Source: an uncultured Bacteroides sp.
GTDB taxonomy: Bacteria; Bacteroidota; Bacteroidia; Bacteroidales; Bacteroidaceae
Direction of reading: 5' to 3'
DNA: 64,000 nt
NCBI GenBank assembly: GCA_947074205.1
Contig: CAMTOQ010000007.1
Location: 1-64,000, forward strand
The position numbers were made by a program, and so were the translations under genes. Below are positions 29,752-38,993 of the stretch, piece by piece; position 1 is the first letter of the stretch, and every line of letters begins with the position of its first letter. Below the pieces are notes generated by a model. That model did no database searches, was not told the DNA's origin, and worked only from the letters and a program-made list of their open reading frames with translations.

Positions 29752-31218
29752 ATGGAAAACAAGAAACTAACCACCTCGGCTGGTAAGCCTGTAGTTGACA
29801 ATCAAAATGTGCAAACCGCTGGGCAACCAGGTCCGGTATTATTGCAAGACCCATGGTTCATTGAAAAATTAGCTCACTTTGATAGAGAGTTGATCCCCGA
29901 AAGACGTATGCACGCAAAAGGATCGGGTGCCTACGGAACATTTACCGTAACCCATGATATCACGAAGTACACCCGAGCTGCAATCTTTGCTGAAGTCGGA
30001 AAGAAGACAGAATGTTTCCTTCGATTTTCTACTGTTGCGGGCGAACGAGGAGCGGCTGATGCAGAACGCGATATTAGAGGATTTGCCATGAAGTTCTATA
30101 CAGATGGTGGCAACTGGGATTTGGTAGGTAATAACACTCCTGTATTTTTCTTACGCGACCCATTAAAGTTTCCCGATCTTAATCATGTTGTAAAACGTGA
30201 TCCGCGCACCAATATGCATAGCGCAAATAGTAATTGGGACTTCTGGACACTTCTCCCCGAAGCCCTTCATCAAATTACGGTTGTAATGAGCGATAGAGGT
30301 ATTCCTGCATCTTATAGACACATGCATGGTTTCGGTAGTCACACCTACAGCTTCATCAACAAAGACAACGTTCGTACTTGGGTAAAATTTCACCTCCGCA
30401 CATTGCAGGGTATTAAGAACCTAACAGATGCCGAGGCCGAGATGATAATAGGTAAAGACAGAGATTCTCATCAACGAGATTTATACGAGTCAATCGAGAA
30501 AGGTGATTATCCTAGATGGTTATTCCAAATACAAGTGATGACGGAAGAGGAAGCCAACACCTATCATATTCATCCTTTCGATTTAACAAAAGTATGGCCA
30601 CATAAAGACTTTCCACTCATTGATGTAGGCATTTTGGAACTTAACAAAAATCCTGAAAACTACTACGCAGAGGTAGAGCAGTCGGCATTCAACCCTATGA
30701 ATATCGTCGATGGCATTGGATTCTCTCCTGATAAAATGCTACAAGGGCGTTTATTCTCTTATGGGGATGCTCAACGTTATCGCCTAGGGGTGAATCACAA
30801 TGATATTCCTGTCAATAAACCCCGATGTCCATTTCATTCCTATCACCGCGACGGACAGATGCGCACAGATGGGAATCATGGCTCAACCATTAGCTACGAA
30901 CCCAATAGCTATGGAGAATGGAAAGATTCGCCAGAACTGAAAGAACCTCCTTTGGCTATTCACGGCGAAGCATACTCCTATAATGAGCGCGAGTATGACA
31001 GCGATTATTACAAACAGCCGGGTGATTTGTTCAGACTAATGACTCCTGCCCAACAACAAGTGCTATTCGAAAACACCGGACGCGCTATGGGCGACTCTGA
31101 GCTATTCATAAAGCAGCGACATGTTCGCAATTGTTATAAGGCCGATCCGGCCTACGGTGAAGGTATTGCCAAAGCTCTAGGTATCTCTTTGGACGATGCT
31201 TTGAAAAGCGACAAATAA
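29752..31218 (+). CDS. katA: Monofunctional haem catalase KatA
   Basis: Breaks down hydrogen peroxide in the cytoplasm. 488 residues, a small-subunit (clade 3-like) catalase. The distal haem His54 lies in PERRMHAKG, the conserved Asn in the [12 protein letters not shown] region, and the proximal haem ligand Tyr337 in [14 protein letters not shown]. It has its own 180-base upstream region and a strong downstream terminator. I could not identify a convincing OxyR site or -7 box upstream. Confidence 0.96.
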   Translation: MENKKLTTSAGKPVVDNQNVQTAGQPGPVLLQDPWFIEKLAHFDRELIPERRMHAKGSGAYGTFTVTHDITKYTRAAIFAEVGKKTECFLRFSTVAGERGAADAERDIRGFAMKFYTDGGNWDLVGNNTPVFFLRDPLKFPDLNHVVKRDPRTNMHSANSNWDFWTLLPEALHQITVVMSDRGIPASYRHMHGFGSHTYSFINKDNVRTWVKFHLRTLQGIKNLTDAEAEMIIGKDRDSHQRDLYESIEKGDYPRWLFQIQVMTEEEANTYHIHPFDLTKVWPHKDFPLIDVGILELNKNPENYYAEVEQSAFNPMNIVDGIGFSPDKMLQGRLFSYGDAQRYRLGVNHNDIPVNKPRCPFHSYHRDGQMRTDGNHGSTISYEPNSYGEWKDSPELKEPPLAIHGEAYSYNEREYDSDYYKQPGDLFRLMTPAQQQVLFENTGRAMGDSELFIKQRHVRNCYKADPAYGEGIAKALGISLDDALKSDK

Positions 31219-31253
31219 GATTCATTTCTGAATGTAAACAATAATCAATTCAA

Positions 31254-31299
31254 CAAAAAAAGTCGTGACTGAATCAACTTCAATCACGACTTTTTTTTG
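31254..31299. terminator. Bidirectional terminator between katA and ettA
   Basis: A stem of about 14 bases (AAAAAAAGTCGTGA with TCACGACTTTTTTT, 31255-31268 with 31284-31297) has A and T runs on the two sides, so it serves both converging genes. Confidence 0.9.
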
Positions 31300-31320
31300 T
31301 GAGTATTATCGGGAGCAAGA

Positions 31321-33012
31321 TTAATCTTCCATCAATTTTCTATAACGTACACGTTTAGGCTCTATGTTGCCCATACGCTTCATCTTGTTTTCTTCGTATT
31401 CTGAGTACGAACCTTCGAAGAAGAATACGTTAGAATCACCTTCAAAAGCAAGGATGTGTGTACAGATACGGTCCAAGAACCAACGGTCGTGCGAGATAAC
31501 TACAGCACATCCAGCAAAATCTTCTAGACCTTCCTCAAGTGCACGAAGTGTGTTCACGTCAATATCATTGGTAGGCTCATCGAGAAGCAATACGTTACCC
31601 TCTTCTTTCAATGCCATAGCAAGGTGCAAACGGTTACGCTCACCACCCGAAAGCATTCCGCATAGCTTTTCTTGGTCACCACCCGAGAAGTTGAAACGCG
31701 ACAAATATGCACGAGTATTGATGTCACGACCACCCATACGGATTAGGTCATTGCCACCCGATACTACTTGGTATACCGATTTCTCTGGATCCATATCTTT
31801 GTGCTGTTGGTCAACATAAGATACCTTTACCGTTTCACCTACTTCAAATTCGCCATTATCTGGAGTTTCTAGACCCATGATAAGACGGAAAAGAGTTGTT
31901 TTACCGGCACCATTAGGACCAATAATACCAACAATACCATTAGGAGGAAGCATAAAGTTCAAATCGTCAAACAACAATTTATCGCCAAAAGCTTTCTTCA
32001 CGTGCACCGATTCGATAACCTTATTACCTAGACGAGGGCCATTAGGAATGAAGATTTCCAATTTTTCTTCTTTCTCCTTCACATCTTCGTTCATCAACTT
32101 ATCGTAAGAGTTCAAACGAGCTTTACCCTTGGCTTGACGAGCTTTTGGTGCCATACGAACCCAATCCAACTCACGTTCCAAAGTTTTGCGACGCTTACTA
32201 GCAGTTTTTTCTTCCTGCTCCATACGTTTTGTCTTTTGCTCTAGCCAGCTAGTATAGTTGCCTTTCCAAGGAATTCCTTCGCCACGGTCTAGTTCTAGAA
32301 TCCATCCTGCTACGTGGTCTAGGAAGTAACGGTCGTGAGTCACGGCAATTACAGTACCTTCGTATTGTTGCAAGTGTTGTTCCAACCAGTCGATAGACTC
32401 AGCGTCCAAGTGGTTGGTAGGCTCATCGAGCAATAGGATATCGGGCTTTTGAAGCAACAAACGGCAAAGTGCCACACGGCGGCGCTCACCACCAGAAAGT
32501 TGTCCTACCAATTGATCTTCGGGTGGACAACGCAGTGCATCCATTGCACGTTCTAGCTTACTATCCAAGTTCCATGCATCTGTTGCATCGATAATATCTT
32601 GCAGCTCACCTTGACGAGCAAACAATTTATCCATTTTGTCGGCATCTTCATAATATTCGGGCAAACCGAATTTCTGATTGATCTCCTCGTATTCGTTCAG
32701 TGCATCAACGATAGGTTGCACACCTTCCATTACTATTTCTTTTACAGTCTTAGTATCATCGAGATGAGGTTCCTGAGCCAGGTAACCAACAGAATAGCCT
32801 GGCGAAAATACAACTTCACCTTGGTATGACTTTTCAAGTCCGGCGATAATCTTTAAAAGAGTTGATTTACCCGAGCCATTAAGACCAATGATCCCAATCT
32901 TTGCTCCATAAAAGAAAGATAGGTAAATGTTCTTTAGTACTTGCTTTGTTTGATAGGACTTACTAACCCCTACCATTGAAAAAATAATCTTCTTATCGTC
33001 AACAGTTGCCAT
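31321..33012 (-). CDS. ettA: Energy-dependent translational throttle protein EttA (ABC-F)
   Basis: Ribosome-binding ABC-F ATPase that gates entry into elongation according to energy state. 563 residues, two ABC domains. Domain 1: Walker A GLNGSGKST, signature LSGGERRRVAL, Walker [12 protein letters not shown]. Domain 2: [32 protein letters not shown]. The basic linker with PKARQAKGKARLNSYDKL and the domain-1 arm insertion match EttA. Both sites are intact, unlike the YbiT-like paralogue at 52.1-53.8 kb. Confidence 0.94.
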   Translation of the reverse strand: MATVDDKKIIFSMVGVSKSYQTKQVLKNIYLSFFYGAKIGIIGLNGSGKSTLLKIIAGLEKSYQGEVVFSPGYSVGYLAQEPHLDDTKTVKEIVMEGVQPIVDALNEYEEINQKFGLPEYYEDADKMDKLFARQGELQDIIDATDAWNLDSKLERAMDALRCPPEDQLVGQLSGGERRRVALCRLLLQKPDILLLDEPTNHLDAESIDWLEQHLQQYEGTVIAVTHDRYFLDHVAGWILELDRGEGIPWKGNYTSWLEQKTKRMEQEEKTASKRRKTLERELDWVRMAPKARQAKGKARLNSYDKLMNEDVKEKEEKLEIFIPNGPRLGNKVIESVHVKKAFGDKLLFDDLNFMLPPNGIVGIIGPNGAGKTTLFRLIMGLETPDNGEFEVGETVKVSYVDQQHKDMDPEKSVYQVVSGGNDLIRMGGRDINTRAYLSRFNFSGGDQEKLCGMLSGGERNRLHLAMALKEEGNVLLLDEPTNDIDVNTLRALEEGLEDFAGCAVVISHDRWFLDRICTHILAFEGDSNVFFFEGSYSEYEENKMKRMGNIEPKRVRYRKLMED

Positions 33013-33044
33013 ATAAAATAATTGAACTTAAATATAATCTCTTG

Positions 33045-33052
33045 CAAATTTA
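33045..33052 (-). promoter_or_regulatory. Candidate -7 box for ettA
   Basis: Minus-strand TAAATTTG matches TAnnTTTG, 33 bases upstream of the ettA ATG. The nearest -33 TTG has an over-long spacer. Confidence 0.45.
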
Positions 33053-33163
33053 CACTATAATTTCCACATTCTTATACAAACCTATAAAAATGTGGAAACT
33101 CCAAAGATGCACTCGCCACGTATAAATCACGTGCAAATGTCATAACCTAAGTTATTAGTCTAA

Positions 33164-33274
33164 TCAATTGGTTCCCCAAAACGCATTTATATCTTCGGCT
33201 ATGAATAGCCAATAAAGCAAGAGTATCACAAGAACTATCACTCCAATTATCGTTATTACTTTTTTACTTTTCAT
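33164..33274 (-). CDS. Small single-span membrane protein (36 residues)
   Basis: A 36-codon frame from an ATG at 33274. The peptide starts with a basic MKSKK, then one strongly hydrophobic helix (about residues 6-25), and ends AEDINAFWGTN. This has the charge arrangement of a one-span membrane protein with its C-terminus outside. No ribosome binding site is obvious, as is usual here. It fills the otherwise empty 360-base gap between ettA and the PIN gene. I do not recognise a family or function. Confidence 0.55.
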   Translation of the reverse strand: MKSKKVITIIGVIVLVILLLYWLFIAEDINAFWGTN

Positions 33275-33371
33275 ATTATGCTGTCATTTATTTATGATAT
33301 CTTCTCTAACAAATCAGCAGACAGTTATGTTTGTCTTTAATACAATAATTGTAAAAGAACTATGAGAAAAT

Positions 33372-33923
33372 CTACACTTCATCTTTATGAGATGAATATA
33401 AAGCGTGGTTGGCCGATATTATATCAGCAGCGCTATCTGCAAAATCGATATCATTTGTCACTAGCACATATCCCTTCTTAATACAAAGATGTTCTATCGT
33501 CTTATCATTGTAATCGATGTCATCGACCACCAGCAGCGTGTGTACATCATCGCTATTGAGCACTTCGCCATCAAGCTGTACAGCTTTCAGTATCACAGTT
33601 ACTAGGTCGTAGGCTTCGCGCACTTTTTCCAACCCCTCATCAGTATTGCGATAGGTTTTGAAGGGCACAGGTGTTTTGCCACCCATTGCTCCACTAAGCT
33701 TATATTCAATACGCAATATTCTATTAATAAACTCAGAAAGCACAGTGTTGTCGATATATACCTTCATCTTTCGCGCCACCATCCCCTTGAACAGTTTAGA
33801 GTAGGCCACAGCCGACCAATCTGTCTTGTGCGTATAAAAGAGATCCAGCAAGACATTGGTATCCAAAAAGAAGCTTTTATCATATAGATTACCTAAACTA
33901 TTGTTATCATATCGCATCGCCAT
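33372..33923 (-). CDS. PIN-domain protein (putative ribonuclease)
   Basis: PIN-fold protein of 183 residues from the ATG at 33923; the longer frame starts with TTG at 33932. The acidic residues expected of the active site are present: Asp in FFLDTNVLLDLF, Glu in LSEFINRI, and Asp in VTNDIDFADSA near the C-terminus. It starts 5 bases after the STAS-like DUF4325 gene, so the two are probably made together. Many PIN proteins paired with a small upstream gene are toxin RNases; that role is inferred here. Confidence 0.75.
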   Translation of the reverse strand: MAMRYDNNSLGNLYDKSFFLDTNVLLDLFYTHKTDWSAVAYSKLFKGMVARKMKVYIDNTVLSEFINRILRIEYKLSGAMGGKTPVPFKTYRNTDEGLEKVREAYDLVTVILKAVQLDGEVLNSDDVHTLLVVDDIDYNDKTIEHLCIKKGYVLVTNDIDFADSAADIISANHALYSSHKDEV

Positions 33924-33928
33924 ACCTT

Positions 33929-34279
33929 TCAATCCTCCATTTCATTATTGGTGTGGAGTTCCACACTATCTGTGTGTTTATAATACCTTGCTGATTTACA
34001 CATCACGTGATTCCAGATGGGAATAAAGTCTTTGTGTAAATCATTCGCTTTTACTCGCTGCATCACCATCTGGTGATCGTAGTCTGCAAACAACCTCCCC
34101 ACCGCTGCATTAAGAAACGCCGTAATCACCATCTCTATACCGGCAAATGAAAGTTCTACATCCTTGCCATTATCCAATTCTCGTTTCACTAAATTATAAA
34201 TGGTTTGCCCCTCTTCCATATCAATACAGTAGATGGTTTGCAACGTATTCTTAATATCAATTCGTGTTACCTCTTCCAT
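33929..34279 (-). CDS. STAS-like DUF4325 protein
   Basis: A 116-residue protein. The central part, DVELSFAGIEMVITAFLNAA followed by VGRLF, matches the STAS-like DUF4325 pattern (hydrophobic strand, FxGI, then an Ala/Phe-rich helix). STAS-type domains usually mediate protein-protein contacts. It lies immediately upstream of the PIN gene, so it may be a partner or antidote for it. No promoter was identified; the palindromic repeat lies about 100 bases upstream. Confidence 0.6.
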   Translation of the reverse strand: MEEVTRIDIKNTLQTIYCIDMEEGQTIYNLVKRELDNGKDVELSFAGIEMVITAFLNAAVGRLFADYDHQMVMQRVKANDLHKDFIPIWNHVMCKSARYYKHTDSVELHTNNEMED

Positions 34280-34381
34280 AAGATAATTTTGTCCAGATTA
34301 ATCGTTACTAACAACTAACACTACAAACAAACTCCACTACTATTAAGTTTAAAAGCACTTACTACCTACGTTTATAACCAC

Positions 34382-34449
34382 GGCTACTCACCGTACTGAC
34401 CTTCCCTACTCACCGCGGTAGCAACAGCTTGCCAGCACGGTGAGTAGCC
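34382..34449. repeat. Dispersed palindromic element, copy 1
   Basis: A 42-base imperfect palindrome (34406-34447; arms of 17 bases, 8-base loop, three mismatches) whose outer arm is CTACTCACCG/CGGTGAGTAG. A half copy (34384-34393) sits on its left, so 34382-34394 can also pair perfectly over 13 bases with 34437-34449. The same element recurs at 55870-55950. Confidence 0.85.
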
Positions 34450-34566
34450 CTATTCACTAAGCCTTCATAATCAACACATTAAAAACAGCCTTTCAACTCT
34501 ATCTGCGACACCGAGATTGGGTAAAATATTATTCCCTGCTAAAAAGTATCAAATCAAAGAAATCAT

Positions 34567-34574
34567 TACTTTTG
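34567..34574 (+). promoter_or_regulatory. Candidate -7 box for the HD-domain gene
   Basis: TACTTTTG matches TAnnTTTG, 31 bases before the ATG at 34606. No -33 TTG was found. Confidence 0.45.
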
Positions 34575-34605
34575 CAAGCACAAAAAACATTAACATTGAT
34601 AATAC

Positions 34606-35118
34606 ATGAAACTGATTAACGATACAATAGCAGAAACTGCAATAGCTTATTATAGCCAATACCCACAAATGCGCGAAGATATACTACACACTCAGGAGGT
34701 AGCATCATTCGCAAGACTTATTGCCGTAAACGAGGGCTTAACTGAACGACAAACAGAGCTAATAGAGGCTGCTGCATGGCTACACGACATAGGCTGTCCC
34801 CGCGCCAAGGAGGAGTGCGGTAACTCATTGCCGGCTAACCAACAACGAGTGGGACGTGTCGTTACTGAAGAGTTACTAAGGGATACAAACATTCTGACTC
34901 TTGATGAAAAGAAGTGGCTTGCTGATGTGGTGGGTACACATCACCAATTTCAATCGGCCATCGACTTACATTTTGAACCTCTTTTTGAAGCCGATCTCAT
35001 TGTGAACCTTCTTTCGGGCTATTATACAATGGACAAGGCTCCAACTTTCTACAAGAATATGATGACTACAGAAAGCGGGAAACATTTGTTCAAAACCTTA
35101 ATCAAGTTTGAAGAATAG
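34606..35118 (+). CDS. HD-domain metal-dependent phosphohydrolase
   Basis: 170 residues. The HD motif is clear (EAAAWLHDIGCPRA, about residue 58-71), with an upstream His in the helix DILHTQEVASFARLI and a downstream H-H (VVGTHHQFQ) that complete a typical metal site. The family hydrolyses phosphate esters such as nucleotides. The substrate is not readable. It begins a plus-strand run with the KilA-N and ABC genes, but gaps of 70 bases make co-transcription uncertain. Confidence 0.82.
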   Translation: MKLINDTIAETAIAYYSQYPQMREDILHTQEVASFARLIAVNEGLTERQTELIEAAAWLHDIGCPRAKEECGNSLPANQQRVGRVVTEELLRDTNILTLDEKKWLADVVGTHHQFQSAIDLHFEPLFEADLIVNLLSGYYTMDKAPTFYKNMMTTESGKHLFKTLIKFEE

Positions 35119-35188
35119 GCAATGGTAGAGCAAATCTAAAAGCAAAATAGCAGACAGTGCTGATGAAAAATACAATCTAAATACAACT

Positions 35189-35992
35189 ATGACAAAAATC
35201 AAAGTTCAAGATACAGAGGTAACGGTTATAAGCTATGATGACAAAGACTACATCTCGTTAACAGATATGGTTAGAAACATCGAAAATGGGTTATCCCTAA
35301 TTGAGAAGTGGTTAAGAAATAAGAATACAATTGAGTTTCTAGGTATTTGGGAAGAGATGTATAACCCACTTTTTAATTCCCCCGAATTCGAGGGAATTAA
35401 AAATGAAGCCGGACTTAATCGTTTTGTTCTTTCTGTAAAGCAATGGAACGAAAAGACAAATTCTAAAGGGTTAATTGCTAAAGCTGGACGCTATGGGGGA
35501 ACCTATGCACATAAAGATATAGCCTTTGAGTTTGCCTCATGGGTATCTCCACAGTTTAAGTTATACTTACTCAAAGAGTTCCAGCGTCTAAAAGAGCAAG
35601 AGCAGACTCAACTAAGTTGGAGCGCTAAGCGTGAGTTCTCGAAAATAAACTACCACATACACACCACTACCATTAAAAACAATCTAATTCCCAGTGAAGT
35701 TACTCCTAAACAAGCAAGCATAATTTATGCAGATGAAGCCGATGTACTAAATGTAGCAATGTTTGGTATGACCGCAAAAATGTGGAGAGAACACTATCCT
35801 GAACTGAAGGGGAATATAAGAGATTACACCTCAATCAATGAACTAATTTGTCTATCAAATATGGAAAGTTTAAACGCTGTCTTTATTGATCAAGGACTTT
35901 CCCAAGGAGAACGGTTGATTAAGCCAAATCAAATCGCTATTCAGCAAATGAAGGTTTTAGAAGATAGTAGCAATAGCAGTCTACTAAAATAA
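35189..35992 (+). CDS. KilA-N domain protein
   Basis: 267 residues. The N-terminal half matches KilA-N, a DNA-binding domain common in phages and mobile elements (DYISLTDMVRNIENGLSLIE, GRYGGTYAHKDIAFEFASWV, SPQFKLYLLKEFQRLKEQ). The C-terminal half (about 140-267) is helical and I do not recognise it. No other phage gene is nearby, so it is either a relic or a domesticated regulator. The ABC gene follows after 9 bases and may be translated with it. Confidence 0.8.
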   Translation: MTKIKVQDTEVTVISYDDKDYISLTDMVRNIENGLSLIEKWLRNKNTIEFLGIWEEMYNPLFNSPEFEGIKNEAGLNRFVLSVKQWNEKTNSKGLIAKAGRYGGTYAHKDIAFEFASWVSPQFKLYLLKEFQRLKEQEQTQLSWSAKREFSKINYHIHTTTIKNNLIPSEVTPKQASIIYADEADVLNVAMFGMTAKMWREHYPELKGNIRDYTSINELICLSNMESLNAVFIDQGLSQGERLIKPNQIAIQQMKVLEDSSNSSLLK

Positions 35993-36001
35993 AATATTAA
36001 A

Positions 36002-37450
36002 ATGAAGACACTACTAGAGATTAAAAACGGAATTCCTCGCCACCCTCTTTACAGGATGAAAGAGCCTGTCAACCTAACAATAAATTATGGTGAACAGTTA
36101 GCAATTGTTGGACTAAATGGAAGCGGGAAAAGCCGATTAGTGGATATTCTCACTGGTCGCTGGCCAATGCCCGAAGAAGCAATGACTTATAACTTTGGAG
36201 CCGATGCGCCGAAGATGATGAGTGACAACATTAAATATATCGCTTTCCGAGACACCTATGGCGATGGTGAAAGTAGCTACTACCAACAACGTTGGAACTC
36301 CACAGCATTGGATGAACTACCGATAGTGAAAGATTTGCTTCCACCTACTGATAACTCCGAACTGCAAGAAAGACTTTTCGCACTCTTTGGACTAGAAGGG
36401 TTGCTAGAGAAAGCTATCATCACACTGTCGAGTGGCGAGATGCGCAAATTTCAACTCACTAAAGCACTGCTTGGCAGTCCACGATTGTTGATTCTTGACA
36501 ATCCTTTTATCGGACTTGATGCAACAACTCGCGATTTACTACATCGACTTCTAGAGGATATCGTTCAGCAGCTATCTATACACATCATCCTGATTCTGGC
36601 CAAAAGTGATGATATTCCACAATTTATCACCCACGTGCTTCCTATTTCCGGCCTTATATGTGGGAATAAAATACCTAAGAGTGACTATCACTACATCAGC
36701 TACAAGGAGGTGGATCATATCTTACCCGAGGAAACGGAGAAACAGATAGCTAGAATTGAGAATAAGTCTTTCGACTTTAAAGGGAACGAGATTGTGAAAC
36801 TCAATCAGGTTAGTATTCGCTACAACGAGCGCACCATTCTGAAAGAGCTTGACTGGACCATTAAGAGAGGTGAGAAATGGGCATTAAGTGGAGAAAATGG
36901 TGCGGGTAAATCCACCTTACTAAGTCTTGTTTGTGCCGACAACCCACAAAGTTATGCTTGCAATATTGAGTTGTTTGGACGTAAGCGCGGGTCGGGAGAA
37001 AGTATTTGGGACATCAAACGTCACATCGGTTATGTCAGTCCAGAAATGCATCGTGCCTACAAAAAGAATATACCGGCTGTGGAGATTGTGGGCAGTGGAC
37101 TTTATGACACTGTGGGGCTATACAAAACGATGCGACCTGAAGACAAGGAGGTTTGCGAGCAATGGCTCAATATCTTCGGTGTGGCTGGCCTCAGCGCTAC
37201 ACCCTTCTTACAATTGTCTAGCGGCGAGCAACGATTGGTGCTACTGGCACGTGCTTTTGTAAAAGACCCCGCTTTGCTCATCTTAGACGAGCCACTACAC
37301 GGACTAGACTTAAAGAATCGTAAACTGGTAAAGGAGATTATCGAAGCTTTTTGTCACAGAAAAGACAAGACTCTAATTATGATAACGCATTATGAAGAGG
37401 AGTTGCCGGGATGCATTACACATCGCAAACATCTAAAGAAAAATGTGTAA
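36002..37450 (+). CDS. Tandem ABC ATPase, ModF-like
   Basis: Two ABC domains on one chain with no membrane segment, 482 residues. Domain 1: Walker A GLNGSGKSR, signature LSSGEMRKF, Walker B LLILDNPFIGLD. Domain 2: GENGAGKST, LSSGEQRLVLL, LLILDEPLHGLD. The layout matches the ModF/PhrA group. Domain 1 has Asn in place of the Walker B catalytic Glu (DNPF), while domain 2 keeps it. The function of this group is poorly known; no molybdate genes are close by. Confidence 0.82.
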   Translation: MKTLLEIKNGIPRHPLYRMKEPVNLTINYGEQLAIVGLNGSGKSRLVDILTGRWPMPEEAMTYNFGADAPKMMSDNIKYIAFRDTYGDGESSYYQQRWNSTALDELPIVKDLLPPTDNSELQERLFALFGLEGLLEKAIITLSSGEMRKFQLTKALLGSPRLLILDNPFIGLDATTRDLLHRLLEDIVQQLSIHIILILAKSDDIPQFITHVLPISGLICGNKIPKSDYHYISYKEVDHILPEETEKQIARIENKSFDFKGNEIVKLNQVSIRYNERTILKELDWTIKRGEKWALSGENGAGKSTLLSLVCADNPQSYACNIELFGRKRGSGESIWDIKRHIGYVSPEMHRAYKKNIPAVEIVGSGLYDTVGLYKTMRPEDKEVCEQWLNIFGVAGLSATPFLQLSSGEQRLVLLARAFVKDPALLILDEPLHGLDLKNRKLVKEIIEAFCHRKDKTLIMITHYEEELPGCITHRKHLKKNV

Positions 37451-37495
37451 TACCAACAAAAAACATTCACCTCAGAAAAAAAGAGTAAGTTATTG

Positions 37496-37526
37496 TTTGG
37501 TATTTAAAACAGAGTGTTTATATTTG
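37496..37526 (+). promoter_or_regulatory. Promoter of the trp operon
   Basis: TTTG (37496-37499) and TATATTTG (37519-37526) are separated by 19 bases, matching the Bacteroidetes -33/-7 consensus. Transcription would begin about 20 bases before the leader peptide ATG. Confidence 0.75.
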
Positions 37527-37553
37527 CCACATAAACAAAAGAATTTGTAAGCA

Positions 37554-37616
37554 ATGAAAAGATTAATAGCTAATACATTTGGTTGGTGGCGCCTGTTACA
37601 ACTCCATGAGTCGTAA
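37554..37616 (+). CDS. trpL: trp operon leader peptide
   Basis: A 20-residue frame, MKRLIANTFGWWRLLQLHES, with two adjacent Trp codons (37584-37589). It lies between the trp promoter and the attenuator. Ribosome stalling at the Trp codons when charged tRNA-Trp is short would favour antitermination. This is the classical leader-peptide arrangement; a related Bacteroidales trp leader motif has been described in Rfam (Bacteroid-trp, from memory). Confidence 0.88.
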   Translation: MKRLIANTFGWWRLLQLHES

Positions 37617-37669
37617 GGGGAGCAGACCTGTATATATAGCTATCATATCTATTTTAATAAGATACTAAA

Positions 37670-37704
37670 GGTTCTGTCGCACTTGCGGCAGAATCTTTTT
37701 TTTT
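37670..37704 (+). terminator. trp attenuator
   Basis: An 11-pair stem (37670-37680 with 37685-37695, two G-U pairs) with an ACTT loop is followed by nine Ts, 41 bases before trpB. A competing pairing of GCAGACCT (37622-37629) with AGGTTCTGT (from 37669) would break the terminator and could be the antiterminator. Confidence 0.88.
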
Positions 37705-37745
37705 AAACCTATCTCAAAGTATAATCAGATTAAAATAATAAAAAT

Positions 37746-38942
37746 ATGGACTCTATGACTAAAAGTTATCAAGTAGACTGCAATGGTTACTATGGAGAGT
37801 TTGGTGGAGCTTATATCCCCGAGATTCTTCATAAATGCGTAGAAGAGCTAAAACAGAACTATCTCAAAGTGATTGACGACGAAAGCTTTCAACGCGAATA
37901 TCATCAATTGCTTCGCGACTATGTGGGGCGTCCTTCACCTTTGTTTCTTGCCAAGCGCCTTTCCGAGAAGTATGGATGCAAAATCTATCTAAAGCGTGAG
38001 GACTTGAACCATACGGGGGCACATAAGATTAATAATACGATTGGCCAAATATTGCTAGCGCAACGCATGGGCAAAACTCGTATCATTGCCGAAACCGGTG
38101 CAGGTCAACATGGTGTGGCTACCGCTACAGTCTGTGCCTTAATGAATATGGAATGCATCGTCTATATGGGCAAAACGGATGTAGAGCGCCAGCACATCAA
38201 TGTGGAGAAGATGAAGATGCTTGGTGCAAAAGTGGTGCCGGTAACATCGGGCAATATGACCTTGAAAGATGCTACCAATGAGGCTATTCGCGACTGGTGT
38301 TGCCACCCCGCAGATACTTATTATATAATTGGCTCGACTGTTGGTCCACATCCCTACCCAGATATGGTGGCACGACTACAATCAGTGATCAGCGAAGAGA
38401 TAAAGAAACAACTTCTGGAGAAAGAAGGCCGCGACTATCCCGACTACCTGATAGCTTGCGTAGGTGGAGGTAGTAATGCTGCCGGCACAATCTATCATTA
38501 TCTAGATGATGAGCGCGTAAAAATAGTTCTTGCAGAAGCAGGAGGTAAAGGCATAGAAACTGGGATGACAGCAGCCACTATTCAACTAGGCAAAATGGGA
38601 ATCATACACGGTGCATGCACTTTTGTAATGCAGAATGAAGATGGCCAGATTGAAGAGCCCTACTCTATTTCGGCAGGATTGGACTATCCGGGAATTGGTC
38701 CTATGCACGCATATCTGGCTAATGAACAGCGCGCTAGTGTGTTTGCGGTGAACGATGACGAAGCGATACGCGCTGCCTACGAACTTACTAGTCTAGAGGG
38801 TATCATTCCTGCCTTAGAATCGGCGCACGCCATCGGTGTTTTGCAACAGATGAAATTTCAACCCGAAGATGTAGTGGTGCTCACGGTATCGGGACGTGGC
38901 GACAAGGATATTGAGACCTATCTAAGTTATGAAAATAAATAG
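37746..38942 (+). CDS. trpB: Tryptophan synthase beta chain
   Basis: Joins indole and serine to give tryptophan, pyridoxal-phosphate dependent. 398 residues. The PLP lysine is Lys94 in HTGAHKINN, and the phosphate-binding GGGSNAAG lies in the C-terminal half. It is the first structural gene after the attenuator. The start could also be the second ATG (MTKSYQVD) three codons later. It pairs with TrpA, encoded last in the operon. Confidence 0.97.
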   Translation: MDSMTKSYQVDCNGYYGEFGGAYIPEILHKCVEELKQNYLKVIDDESFQREYHQLLRDYVGRPSPLFLAKRLSEKYGCKIYLKREDLNHTGAHKINNTIGQILLAQRMGKTRIIAETGAGQHGVATATVCALMNMECIVYMGKTDVERQHINVEKMKMLGAKVVPVTSGNMTLKDATNEAIRDWCCHPADTYYIIGSTVGPHPYPDMVARLQSVISEEIKKQLLEKEGRDYPDYLIACVGGGSNAAGTIYHYLDDERVKIVLAEAGGKGIETGMTAATIQLGKMGIIHGACTFVMQNEDGQIEEPYSISAGLDYPGIGPMHAYLANEQRASVFAVNDDEAIRAAYELTSLEGIIPALESAHAIGVLQQMKFQPEDVVVLTVSGRGDKDIETYLSYENK

Positions 38943-38993
38943 CTCACCACATCGAGGAAAATAGAAATATACATATATATAATAGACAGAAAA

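Noticed and set aside
33929-33932. Four-base overlap between the DUF4325 and PIN genes
   Set aside because: The overlap depends on a TTG start; the ATG at 33923, 5 bases after the stop, is more likely.
37554-37616. Treating the trp leader as a functional small protein
   Set aside because: Its position before the attenuator and the tandem Trp codons explain it as a sensor of tRNA-Trp; no independent role is indicated.
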